A DNA stretch of 36,305 bases, from positions 1 to 36,305 of the forward strand of contig NZ_JAJAUY010000055.1 in assembly GCF_020532625.1 (NCBI RefSeq). Reading direction: 5' to 3'. A model generated the notes under the pieces. The model searched no databases and had not been told where the DNA came from. It saw nothing but the letters and a program-made list of their open reading frames with translations. Shown here one piece after another: positions 26,894-34,709 of the stretch (within the stretch, counting starts at the first letter, position 1; each line of letters begins with the position of its first letter). Both the position numbers and the translations under genes were made by a program. The DNA is from Streptomyces antimicrobicus (GTDB lineage Bacteria > Actinomycetota > Actinomycetes > Streptomycetales > Streptomycetaceae).

Positions 26894-27078
26894 TCAGGAC
26901 AGGTCTCCCATCCTGCGGAAGACCTGCGGAAGACGTCCATCAGCAGGTCGTCGACCGTCAGGCCCACGACGCGCTGTCCGTCGAGGACGGGAAGGCGCCG
27001 TACGCCGCTGGTGCGGGACGTCCGGTACGCCGCAAGGACGTCGTCGGCCGCATCGACGGTGAGCTCCTTTCCCTTCAG
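26894..27078 (-). pseudogene. Truncated, frameshifted CBS-domain gene remnant
   Basis: The minus strand encodes ELTVDAADDVLAAYRTSR, TSGVRRLPVLDGQRVVG and LTVDDLLMDVFRR, the C-terminal half of a CBS-pair protein. No first CBS half and no usable start precede it; an AAAGGAG lies 6 bases before a GTC codon. At the other end an 11-bp tandem duplication (CTGCGGAAGAC, 26913-26934 on the plus strand) throws the frame. Removing one copy restores DVFRRMGDLS followed directly by TGA at 26894-26896. As it stands the frame runs on through the SHOCT gene. It begins within the last codons of the adjacent CBS-BON gene, so a deletion probably joined them. Confidence 0.7.
26913..26934. repeat. 11-bp tandem duplication in CBS remnant
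   Basis: CTGCGGAAGAC occurs twice in direct succession. Deleting one unit restores an in-frame end for the CBS remnant. Confidence 0.9.
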
Positions 27079-27734
27079 CGACCCGTACCCGTGTCGTCGA
27101 CCTCCCACGTGAGCCGTTCGGTGACCCGTACGACGCCGTCGACCGTGCGGCACAGGCGCTCCACCACGGGGACCAGGCTCCGGAAGGGCACCGCGCCGTG
27201 GAGCGTCACCTGGCCGTCCACCACCTCGACGGACACGTCGGCAGGGTCCAGGTGCAAGGTCGCGCCGAGGACGTCCGCGGTGATCTCGCGCCGGATGGCG
27301 TCGTCGTCGCGCAGGAAGACCCGCAGCAGGTCGCCGCGTGTGACGATGCCCACGAGGACGTCGGATGCGTCGACGACCAGCAGCCGCTTGACGTGCTGGC
27401 TCTCCATGAGCCGAGCCGCCTCCGCCACCGTCCAGTCGGGCCGTGCGCAGACCGCCGGCGCCGACATGAGCTCCTCCGCCTTCGTGCTCGCGGCCTTGTC
27501 GCTCTCCCAGGGTTCGGGACGCGGCAGCGAGCGGAACCAGTCCCCTTGGTCGGCCGACTTCGGCAGCAGATCGCCCTCGGAGATCACGCCGAGCGGGTGC
27601 CCGGCGGTGTCGGTGACCGCCACCGCGGAAACCTCGTGCTCGCCGAGTGTGCGGACGATGTCCTTGAAGGTCGCGTGCCGCGGGACCGTGACGACCTCGC
27701 GGGTCATCAGCTCGCCCACCTCTCTGTGTCTCAC
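27075..27734 (-). CDS. CBS-pair plus BON domain protein
   Basis: This 219-residue protein has a GTG start with AAGGAGAA about 6 bases upstream. CBS1 (VGELMTREVVTVPRHATFKD ... GVISEGDLL) is followed by a linker of about 30 residues containing DWFRSLPRPEPWE. CBS2 (AEELMSAPAVCARPDW ... GIVTRGDLLRVF) and a BON module (VSVEVVDGQVTLHGAV ... VDGVVRVTERL) follow. It is probably an adenylate-responsive stress protein. The second gene of a minus-strand CBS pair, it lies 122 bases after its paralogue, without a clear box in between, and runs into the CBS remnant. Confidence 0.9.
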   Translation of the reverse strand: MRHREVGELMTREVVTVPRHATFKDIVRTLGEHEVSAVAVTDTAGHPLGVISEGDLLPKSADQGDWFRSLPRPEPWESDKAASTKAEELMSAPAVCARPDWTVAEAARLMESQHVKRLLVVDASDVLVGIVTRGDLLRVFLRDDDAIRREITADVLGATLHLDPADVSVEVVDGQVTLHGAVPFRSLVPVVERLCRTVDGVVRVTERLTWEVDDTGTGR

Positions 27735-27856
27735 CGCGTTCTCCTTCCGCCGTCGCGCCGGCCCGGCGCATTGCGGGGCACGGCGTGCTCTTTCGGCAAT
27801 TTCTCAGCAAGTGCGCCACGCGCCTCCCGCGTGCGCGCTCGGCGCCCGACGCTGCG

Positions 27857-28501
27857 TCATGCGGCCGTCGAGGCCGCCCCGTCGAGTTCCATCCGGACGT
27901 CGACGACGCCTTCGACCGCGCGGACGGCGCGGGCCACGAGGGGAATCAGGGCGCGGTCGCGCACCGGGCCCCGGAAGGTGACGACACCGTCCAGGACGGA
28001 GAAGTCCAGGGACGTACCGGGCGCGAGTTCCCCCAGCACGGCCTCGCGGATCTCCTCCTCCAGCTCCTCGTCCGGCCGCAGGAACACCTTCAGCAGGTCG
28101 CTGCGGCTGACGACGCCCTCCAGCATGCCGACGCCGTTCACCACCGGCAGCCGCTTGACGTGCTTGCGGGCCATGATGCGGGCCGCCTCGGCGATGGGGG
28201 CGTCCGGATGCACGGTGACCGCCGGGCTCGACATCAGGTCCTCGGCCAGTACGCCGCCGGCCTTGGACGCTTCCTCCAGCTGCTCCGGCAGCCGGGGCTC
28301 CGCACGGCGGAACTCCTCCTTGGGCAGCAGGTCGGCCTCGGAGACGACGCCGACGACACGACCCTCCCCCTCCAGGACGGGGAGCGCACTCACCTTCCAC
28401 TCGTGCATCAGTTCCACGATCTCCTTGTACGACGCCTCCCGGCCGATGGCGACCGCGGTGTGCGTCATGACGTCACTGACGGTGTAGCGAGATGCGGGCA
28501 T
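27857..28501 (-). CDS. CBS-pair plus BON domain protein
   Basis: This 214-residue protein has CBS1 (VSDVMTHTAVAIGREASYKE ... GVVSEADLLPKEEF), CBS2 (AEDLMSSPAVTVHPDA ... GVVSRSDLLKVF) and BON (LDFSVLDGVVTFRGPV ... VEGVVDVRMEL). AAGGAG precedes the ATG. The linker PKEEFRRAEPRLPEQLEEASKAG is close to PKEEYHEHRPGLIEQM in the protein at 4550-5218, so these two are the nearest relatives among the six. It diverges from the GNAT-synthetase fusion across a candidate box pair. Confidence 0.9.
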   Translation of the reverse strand: MPASRYTVSDVMTHTAVAIGREASYKEIVELMHEWKVSALPVLEGEGRVVGVVSEADLLPKEEFRRAEPRLPEQLEEASKAGGVLAEDLMSSPAVTVHPDAPIAEAARIMARKHVKRLPVVNGVGMLEGVVSRSDLLKVFLRPDEELEEEIREAVLGELAPGTSLDFSVLDGVVTFRGPVRDRALIPLVARAVRAVEGVVDVRMELDGAASTAA

Positions 28502-28610
28502 GACCGGCTCCTTCGCCGTGTTCGGTCATGGCACCTGCGCCGGCCCCGGGGCGCGCAGGCGGGGTCGAACCCTCCTTCCATCTGAGCACCCGGGGCACGT
28601 GCGCGCGCAG

Positions 28611-28646
28611 GGGCCTGTGGGCCACAGCGCAGGGACCGAGTGGCCC
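28611..28646. promoter_or_regulatory. Box pair upstream of GNAT-ACS fusion gene
   Basis: GGGACCGAGTGGCCC at 28632-28646 matches GGGNC-N5-GNCCC exactly. GGGCCTGTGGGCCAC at 28611-28625, 21 bp before, has an intact left half and a one-base change in the right half. The pair ends 59 bases before the ATG at 28706 and lies 110 bases from the divergent CBS-BON start. Confidence 0.6.
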
Positions 28647-28705
28647 TGGACGACGGACAGGTCCGCGGGGCCACGATGGGAGGAGGCCCGGAGAGGAGGC
28701 CGGTC

Positions 28706-31396
28706 ATGGCACACACCGCGGCGGCACGGCAGGAGGTCCACGTCCTTCTCGCCGACGGCTCGACCGTGTCCGTCCGCCCCCTCCGGCCGGACGACAGGGC
28801 GGCGGTGGCCGCCTTCTACACGCGGATGTCGCCGGAGAACCTGCGCCTGCGGTTCTTCACGGCCAACCGGCACTCGGCGGAGCAGTCCGCCGAGAGGCTG
28901 TGCCGTCCGGCCCGCCCAGGACGCGCAGCGATGATCGCCGAGGCGGGGGGCGAGGCGATCGGCCTCGTCGAGTACCACCGCTTGCCGGGTACCGACCACG
29001 CGGACCTGGCCCTGGCGGTCGCGGACCGCTGGCACCACCGGGGGGTGGGCACGGTGCTGCTCGAGCACGCCGCGTCCGCCGCCAGGAGCGACGGCATCAC
29101 GGCGTTCGCGGCCGACGCGCTGTCGGAGAACCGGGACGTGCTCAAGGTCTTCACGGACCTGGGGCTGAGCGTCACGCAGCACTTCGACGGGCCGGAGGTG
29201 CACTGCCTGGTCCGGCTGGACGCGGACGAGACGTACCTGTCCGCCGTCGAGGCGCGCGGCCGGACGGCAGACGTCGCCAGCCTCCGACCGCTGCTCAGGC
29301 CGCGGTCGGTCATGGTGGTGGGGGCCGGCAGGCGGCCGGGCTCCGTCGGGCGCGCCGTCGTGCACAACCTGCGTCGGAGCGGCTTCGCCGGTCCGTTGTA
29401 CGCCGTGCACCCGGTGACTCCCGAGGTCCTCGGCGTCACCGCCTACCGCTCCGTGTCCGACGTGCCCCAGGCGCCCGACCTCGCCGTCCTGGCCGTGCCG
29501 GCCGCCGTCGTCGCGTCCGTCGCGCAGGAGTGCGGCAGGCGTGGGGTGCGGGCCCTGCTCGTGGTGTCGGCCGGCCTGGACCGCGAGGACGGGCACGCCC
29601 TGCTGTCGGCCTGCCGCCGGTACGGGATGCGGCTCGTCGGCCCGAACTGCCTGGGCCTGGCCAACACCGAGGACGGCGTGCGCCTGGACGCCACCTTCGC
29701 CGCCGACCTCCCCAGCCCGGGAACCGCCGGCGTGGCCGTGCAGTCGGGCGGTGTGGGCATCGCGCTGCTGGCCGGTCTGTCCCGGCTGGGCATCGGGGTC
29801 TCGACCTTCGTCTCGCTCGGCGACAAGTACGACGTCAGCGGCAACGACATGCTCCAGTGGTGGGAGAGCGACGGCCGGACCGATCTGGCGCTACTGCACC
29901 TGGAGTCCTTCGGCAACGCCCGGGCCTTCTCCCGCACCGCCCGCCGCGTGACCCGTAGCGTCCCCGTGCTGACCGTCGACGCCGGGCGGACGGAGGTCGG
30001 CCGGCGGGCCGCCGCCTCGCACACGGCTGCCGCGGCCACGCCCACCATGACCCGCCAGGCACTCTTCCGGCAGGCCGGGGTCACGTCCACCCGCTCCATC
30101 GCCGAGCTCCTCGACACGGCCGCGTTCCTGCACTCCCAGCCGCTCCCGGCCGGTCGGCGGGTGGCCGTCGTCTCCAACGCCGGCGGGACCGGCGTCCTCG
30201 CGGCGGACGCCGCGGTCGAGGGTGTGCTGGGTGTGCCGGCCTTTTCGCCGGAACTGACCCGGCGGCTCATCGGGGCCCTCCCCAGGGGCGCGGCCGCGAC
30301 CAACCCGGTCGACACCACCGCCGCCGTTTCCGAGGACCAGCTGCGGGGCTGCCTGGCCGGGCTGATCGGGAGCGGGGAGGTGGACGCCCTGATCGTGTCC
30401 CTGGTCCCCACGGCCGTCGCCGCCGCCACCGGGGACGACCTCGTTCGCTCCGTCCTGCGCACCGCGCGGGACCACCCCTTCCCGGTCGCCGTCGTGCTCC
30501 CCGGCCAGGCCGAGTCGGCCCGCTGCCTGACCGGCCTCGACGTCACCGTCCCCGCCTACGCCGACCCCCGGTCCGCGGTGCGGGCACTGGCGCACGCCGC
30601 GGACCGCACCGACTGGCTCGCCCGCCCGGTGGGCACCCCGGCGGACGTCCGAGGGGCCGACACCCCCCGCGCCTCCCGGCTCGTCGACGAGTACCTCCAG
30701 GCTCGTCCCGACGGCGGCTGGACCGACCCCGACACCTGCGCCGCTCTCCTGGACTGCTACGGCGTCGCGCAGGTCCCGTGGGCGTGGGCGCACAACGAGT
30801 CGGACGCCGTCTTCGCGGCCCGCCGGTTCCGCGGCGGCCAGGGCGCAGCGGTCCTCAAGGCGTACTGGCCGGGCCTGGTGCACAAGAGCGAGGAACACGC
30901 CGTCCGGCTCGACCTGCGCGACGACGCCGCCGTGACGGACGCCTACCGCGACGTGGCCGAGCGCTTCCGCGGAAAGCTCACGGGCGTCCTCGTCCAGCCC
31001 ATGGCCCGCGGCGGCGTGGAGCTCTTCGCCGGGGTCGTCCAGGACGCGGTCTTCGGGCCTCTGGTGATGTTCGGTCTGGGCGGCACGGCGACGGAGGTGC
31101 TCGCCGACCACGCCGCCCGGCTGGCGCCGCTGACGGACCAGGACGTGACCGAGCTGGTGGGCGCGCCCCGCTGCGCCCCGCTGCTCCTCGGCCACCGCGG
31201 CGCCGCACCCGTCGACCTGGAAGGTCTGCGGCAGCTCCTGGCGCGGCTGTCCCGGATGGCCGGTGACCTGCCGCAGCTCGCCGAAGCGGACCTCAATCCG
31301 GTCATCGCCCGACCCGACGGCATCGACATCGTCGACGTCCGGGTGCGGCTGGCGCCCAGCCGGGCGTACGACCCCTATCTGCGCCGGCTGCGCTGA
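28706..31396 (+). CDS. GNAT acetyltransferase fused to NDP-forming acyl-CoA synthetase
   Basis: This 896-residue protein has an N-terminal GNAT domain at about 10-175 (VRPLRPDDRAAVAAFY, acetyl-CoA loop WHHRGVGTVLLEHA). A CoA-binding Rossmann domain at about 195-320 (PRSVMVVGAGRRPGSVG, GPNCLGLANT) follows, then the succinyl-CoA-synthetase-like domains. The His that carries phosphate in active NDP-forming enzymes is present as His439 in ASHT. A C-terminal ATP-grasp domain ends in LAEADLNPVIA. Related Pat enzymes acetylate lysines of acyl-CoA synthetases. This GNAT-first order is known in Streptomyces PatA. Whether the synthetase half is active or only senses is open, but the retained His allows activity. 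GAGAGGAGG precedes the ATG. Confidence 0.9.
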   Translation: MAHTAAARQEVHVLLADGSTVSVRPLRPDDRAAVAAFYTRMSPENLRLRFFTANRHSAEQSAERLCRPARPGRAAMIAEAGGEAIGLVEYHRLPGTDHADLALAVADRWHHRGVGTVLLEHAASAARSDGITAFAADALSENRDVLKVFTDLGLSVTQHFDGPEVHCLVRLDADETYLSAVEARGRTADVASLRPLLRPRSVMVVGAGRRPGSVGRAVVHNLRRSGFAGPLYAVHPVTPEVLGVTAYRSVSDVPQAPDLAVLAVPAAVVASVAQECGRRGVRALLVVSAGLDREDGHALLSACRRYGMRLVGPNCLGLANTEDGVRLDATFAADLPSPGTAGVAVQSGGVGIALLAGLSRLGIGVSTFVSLGDKYDVSGNDMLQWWESDGRTDLALLHLESFGNARAFSRTARRVTRSVPVLTVDAGRTEVGRRAAASHTAAAATPTMTRQALFRQAGVTSTRSIAELLDTAAFLHSQPLPAGRRVAVVSNAGGTGVLAADAAVEGVLGVPAFSPELTRRLIGALPRGAAATNPVDTTAAVSEDQLRGCLAGLIGSGEVDALIVSLVPTAVAAATGDDLVRSVLRTARDHPFPVAVVLPGQAESARCLTGLDVTVPAYADPRSAVRALAHAADRTDWLARPVGTPADVRGADTPRASRLVDEYLQARPDGGWTDPDTCAALLDCYGVAQVPWAWAHNESDAVFAARRFRGGQGAAVLKAYWPGLVHKSEEHAVRLDLRDDAAVTDAYRDVAERFRGKLTGVLVQPMARGGVELFAGVVQDAVFGPLVMFGLGGTATEVLADHAARLAPLTDQDVTELVGAPRCAPLLLGHRGAAPVDLEGLRQLLARLSRMAGDLPQLAEADLNPVIARPDGIDIVDVRVRLAPSRAYDPYLRRLR

Positions 31397-31460
31397 AGCA
31401 GGTCGGGCGGACCGGGTGTGCAAGCAGTGCATTTGCCTCGATCCGGTGCAGACTGTTCGC

Positions 31461-32363
31461 ATGGCCGAGGACCAGGTACAGCTCGGGATGACCTGGGTGG
31501 CGTCCGTCTCGGGTGTGGCGTTGGTGCTGATCGTCCTGCGGGACGTGTTCCACACCCTGTGGCACCCCACGCGCCACGGCGGCCTGAGCCGTGTGATCAT
31601 GACCGCCCTGTGGCGGCTGTCGAAACTCTCGCCGCGGCGGCACCGGGCCACCGGGCTCGCCGCGCCGGTCGGCATGGCGGCGGTCGTCGCGACCTGGGCC
31701 CTGGCGGCCGTCGTCGGCTGGGCCCTCGTCTACTGGCCGCACATGCCGGACGCCTTCACCTACGCGCCCGACCTGCGGCCGACCGATCACGCGGGCTTCC
31801 CGGACGCGGTCTACCTCTCCCTGGTCCACCTCTCGACCCTGGGGCTGGGTGACATCGCGCCGGCCACGGGCTGGCTGCGGATCGTGGCGCCGATGGAAGC
31901 GCTGGTCGGCTTCGCCCTGTTGAGTGCGACGGTGGCCTGGACGCTGGGGATCTTCCCGGCCCTGGCCCGGCGGCGCGCTCTCGCGCTGCGGATCTCGCAC
32001 CTCGTCCGCACGCGTCCGACGACCGAGCAGCTGGACGCCGACGCCGGCGCCGCGATTCTCGACAGCTTGGCGGCAGACGTGTCCGTGATCTCCGTGGACT
32101 TCCTGCAGTACGCCGAGTCCTACTACTTCCAGGACGGCGACGACCACATCTCCCTCGCCGGCCAGGTCACCGGCGCCCTCAACCTGGCGGACCAGGCATC
32201 GGTCGCCCGGCACCCCGACGTGCGGATGTCGGCGGCCGTCCTGCGCGCCGCCCTGGACGACCTGGCCGTCATCCTCGACGACCGCTTCCTGCGCGTCGAG
32301 GGGAGCACGCGCCGGATCTTCGGCGCGTACGCCCGCGATCACGGACGTCCCGAGCCCGTCTGA
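31461..32363 (+). CDS. Two-TM potassium-channel-like protein
   Basis: This 300-residue protein has an N-terminal hydrophobic segment (~9-25), a second helix at about 71-92, a pore loop with filter STLGLGD (Thr126-Asp131) and a last helix at about 143-166. A ~130-residue cytosolic C-terminus follows that matches no domain known to me. The filter replaces the usual TVGYGD by TLGLGD, so selectivity may be altered. No Shine-Dalgarno sequence precedes the ATG, only CAGACTGTTCGC, so a leaderless transcript is possible. The start lies 64 bases after the GNAT-synthetase stop. The gene end overlaps the convergent neighbour by 25 bases. Confidence 0.82.
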   Translation: MAEDQVQLGMTWVASVSGVALVLIVLRDVFHTLWHPTRHGGLSRVIMTALWRLSKLSPRRHRATGLAAPVGMAAVVATWALAAVVGWALVYWPHMPDAFTYAPDLRPTDHAGFPDAVYLSLVHLSTLGLGDIAPATGWLRIVAPMEALVGFALLSATVAWTLGIFPALARRRALALRISHLVRTRPTTEQLDADAGAAILDSLAADVSVISVDFLQYAESYYFQDGDDHISLAGQVTGALNLADQASVARHPDVRMSAAVLRAALDDLAVILDDRFLRVEGSTRRIFGAYARDHGRPEPV

Positions 32364-33739
32364 CCGCCGTCCGGTCCGGGCTGCTCCGGTGCTGGCCGCT
32401 CCGGTCCGTGCCGTTCCGGTCCGTGCCGTTCCGGTCCGTGCCGTTCCGGTCCGTGCCGTTCCGGTCCGTGCCGCTCCGGCCCTGGCGCGGCGACGGTCTC
32501 CTCGTCGGTCAGGCGGGCCCGCCAGCCGCTGACGTGGTCCTCGGGCATCGACGCCAGGCGGGCTATCTCCGCGTCGCTGCGCCCGTCGGACCAGGCCAGG
32601 ATCCGGGTCACGGTGCGGTTGCGCGCGGCGCGGAAGTCCTTGAGCACGTGCTCAAGGCGTTCGACCTCCTCCGCTTCGCGGACGAGCTGCCGGTCCACGG
32701 CGGAGCGTTCCTCCGCACGCAGCCCCCGCAGGTAGGCGGGCAGGCCCGTCAGGACCAGCCCCTCCGCGTGCGCGGCGTTCTGGAACCCCTCGGCCAGCGA
32801 CGCCAGCACGCAGTCGGGCACGTCGGCGAGCGTGGCGCCGAGGGGTTTGGCGGCCTCCCAGGCGCCCCTGCCCGTCTCCGTCGTCTCCAGCCAGACGCGG
32901 GCCTCCGTCGGCGTACGGTCGCCGCACGCCTGTGCGCGGTAGGCGTAGAGGGCGGCACGGTGGCCGTAGAAGGTGAAGCCCTCCTCCAGGCGGCGGCCGG
33001 CGGCGTGGCACATCCGCCCCGGTACACCGCCGTAGCCGGTCGGAGGACGGTAGTCGGCCCAGGCGTCGAGTTCGGCGTCCGTGGCCACCGCCCAGGACGT
33101 CTCGCACAGGTCGGGGTTCAGGGCGAGGAACGCGCCGACCTCGACGCGCCAGGCCGGGGTCGGCGTCGTGCGCGGCGCCGGCCGTACGAGCCTGCCGGAG
33201 GGATCGAAGGAGTGGGTCGTGGCCTGTTCGACGTCGTCCCACGCGGTGGCGGCCTCGGCCGACCATTCCAGCTCGCCGGCCGGCCCGATCCGGTGGATCG
33301 AATCCACCAGCCGCTGCACGGCGGGCAGGATCCGCAGGGCGAGCGCGTGCAACTCCTCGGCGCTGAAGAACCGCCAGGAGCACCCGCGCCGTTCGTCGTG
33401 GGTCAGGTGGTCCAGCAGCCGCACCACGATGGCGGGGGGCGGCACTGCGCCGTCGCCGAGCGCCTTGCGGGGGACGCCGGGGAGCCGGCCGACGTGGTCC
33501 TCGGCCGGGGCCCGCCAGTCGGTGTCGCCGAACCAGACGCCGCCCTCGGACACGTCCACCGCCAGCCACTGGCGGTAGGCCGTCCCGGGGCCGTAGCGCC
33601 GTTCCTGCTGCTCGGCGTGCTCGTCGTGCCATACGTACTCGGCCGGAGGCGGATCCAGCTCCACGGCCAGGAAGGCGTCCTCGGGGCGGTAGCCGGGCAG
33701 GACGTGGGCCGTTCTCGCAGTGCTGTCGGCGGCGGTCAT
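32339..33739 (-). CDS. Unrecognised 466-aa protein with GPERH repeat tail
   Basis: This cytosolic-looking protein has no signal peptide or membrane helix. Residues 1-400 are rich in Trp, Arg and Glu with blocks such as GGVWFGDTDWRAP, FFSAEELHALALRILP and GGVPGRMCHAAGRRLEEGF. I recognise no family. Residues ~365-410 (RNRTVTRILAWSDGRSDAEIARLASMP; read as RTVTRILAWSDG then RSDAEIARLASMP) resemble a short helix-turn-helix. The last ~45 residues are a GPERH pentapeptide repeated five times with decayed copies, encoded by a 15-bp tandem repeat. AGAGGAAA precedes the ATG. The leader holds an AT-rich TTAAACTACCCTGG stretch that may be its promoter. Confidence 0.75.
   Translation of the reverse strand: MTAADSTARTAHVLPGYRPEDAFLAVELDPPPAEYVWHDEHAEQQERRYGPGTAYRQWLAVDVSEGGVWFGDTDWRAPAEDHVGRLPGVPRKALGDGAVPPPAIVVRLLDHLTHDERRGCSWRFFSAEELHALALRILPAVQRLVDSIHRIGPAGELEWSAEAATAWDDVEQATTHSFDPSGRLVRPAPRTTPTPAWRVEVGAFLALNPDLCETSWAVATDAELDAWADYRPPTGYGGVPGRMCHAAGRRLEEGFTFYGHRAALYAYRAQACGDRTPTEARVWLETTETGRGAWEAAKPLGATLADVPDCVLASLAEGFQNAAHAEGLVLTGLPAYLRGLRAEERSAVDRQLVREAEEVERLEHVLKDFRAARNRTVTRILAWSDGRSDAEIARLASMPEDHVSGWRARLTDEETVAAPGPERHGPERHGPERHGPERHGPERHGPERPAPEQPGPDGGQTGSGRP
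32371..32475. repeat. 15-bp tandem repeat encoding GPERH pentapeptides
   Basis: CCGGTCCGTGCCGTT is repeated at 32401, 32416, 32431 and 32446 exactly and at 32461 with one change. Two decayed units lie at 32371 and 32386. The repeat is in frame with the minus-strand gene, so unit changes alter tail length only. Confidence 0.92.
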
Positions 33740-33942
33740 GAGGGGTTTCCTCTCGGTGGAGCGTCAACCGCCGCCAACGTAGTGCGCTCGAACCAGGGTA
33801 GTTTAAGTTTCAGCCATCGTGGCCGGTGGTCGGCCGTGCCGGGAAAACGGGCGCCGGGGCGGGGTCTACGCGCGTCCAGGCCGGAATCAAGTTGGCCGAG
33901 TCCACCCGTCGTTGACGCCCTTGGCGCCGAAGCGGAGGTCTC

Positions 33943-33971
33943 TTGACACCCCGCGGCGCAGCCAGCAGGAT
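33943..33971 (+). promoter_or_regulatory. Sigma-70-type promoter, probably leaderless
   Basis: A consensus -35 TTGACA (33943-33948) is followed after 17 bases by CAGGAT (33966-33971). The expected transcription start, about 7 bases on, falls at the GTG at 33978. No good ribosome binding site precedes that GTG. Confidence 0.6.
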
Positions 33972-33977
33972 CGCAGC

Positions 33978-34709
33978 GTGAACCTGTCAGACAGCCAGAC
34001 AGGTGGCCCGGGACCCCGGCGCGTCAGCGCCATGGAAGCGGTCTTCAGCCACCTGCGCAGCGCCATCGAGCGCGGCGAATACGCGGTGGGGGACAAGCTC
34101 CCCTCCGAAGCGGAGTTGTGCCGGACCCTGGAGGTCAGCCGGCCCGTGCTGCGGGAGGCCCTCAGGGCCCTGCAGGCCATGGGCCTGACCGTCTCCAGGA
34201 GCGGCAAGGGCACGTTCGTCGTGGCCAACACGGTCGAGGACCCCACCTTCGGCGACTACGCCGCCAGCGACCTGCTGGAGGTGCGCCGGCACGTCGAGAT
34301 CCCGGTCGCCGGGTACGCCGCGCTGCGCCGGACCCCGGAGGACCTCGACCACCTGGGCCATCTGCTGGACCGGATGGAGCAGGAGACGGACACCACCGCC
34401 TGGGTCGCCCTGGACACCGTCTTCCACCTGGCGGTGGCCGAAGCGTCCCGCAACCCGGTCTTCCGCCGGGTCATCGAGGAGATCCGTGACGCACTGGCGC
34501 GTCAGTCGACCTTCCTCAACGAACTGGGCGGCCGCCGCGAGCAGTCCAACTGCGAGCACCGGGCGATCCTCGAGGCGCTGGCGGACGGATCCGAGCACGA
34601 CGCGGTCGAGGCCATGTCCCACCACCTCCTGCGGGTCGAGACGACCCTCACCGACATCGTGCGCCCCCAGCGCGCGGCCACCCCCACGGAAGGCGACCCC
34701 GAGGCGTGA
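33978..34709 (+). CDS. FadR-subfamily GntR regulator
   Basis: This 243-residue protein has an N-terminal winged HTH at about 20-85 (AVFSHLRSAIERGEYAVGDK, LPSEAELCRTLEVSRPVLRE, GKGTFVVA). An FCD effector domain follows (LLEVRRHVEIPVAGYAALR, LDTVFHLAVAEASRNPVF, NCEHRAILEAL), whose Asp and His residues usually bind a metal and a carboxylic acid. The GTG at 33978 coincides with the predicted transcription start; an ATG at 34032 is the alternative. The stop overlaps the permease start (GTGA), so it probably controls uptake of the permease substrate, such as an amino acid. Confidence 0.9.
   Translation: MNLSDSQTGGPGPRRVSAMEAVFSHLRSAIERGEYAVGDKLPSEAELCRTLEVSRPVLREALRALQAMGLTVSRSGKGTFVVANTVEDPTFGDYAASDLLEVRRHVEIPVAGYAALRRTPEDLDHLGHLLDRMEQETDTTAWVALDTVFHLAVAEASRNPVFRRVIEEIRDALARQSTFLNELGGRREQSNCEHRAILEALADGSEHDAVEAMSHHLLRVETTLTDIVRPQRAATPTEGDPEA

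Noticed and set aside
32371..32475. The tandem 15-bp units could be taken for a CRISPR-like array.
   Set aside because: There are no spacers; the units abut, are in frame and encode a pentapeptide.
33797..33820. AT-rich stretch GGTAGTTTAAGTTTCAGCC as a possible operator.
   Set aside because: It shows no clear inverted repeat. I treat it only as the likely promoter zone of the minus-strand gene.
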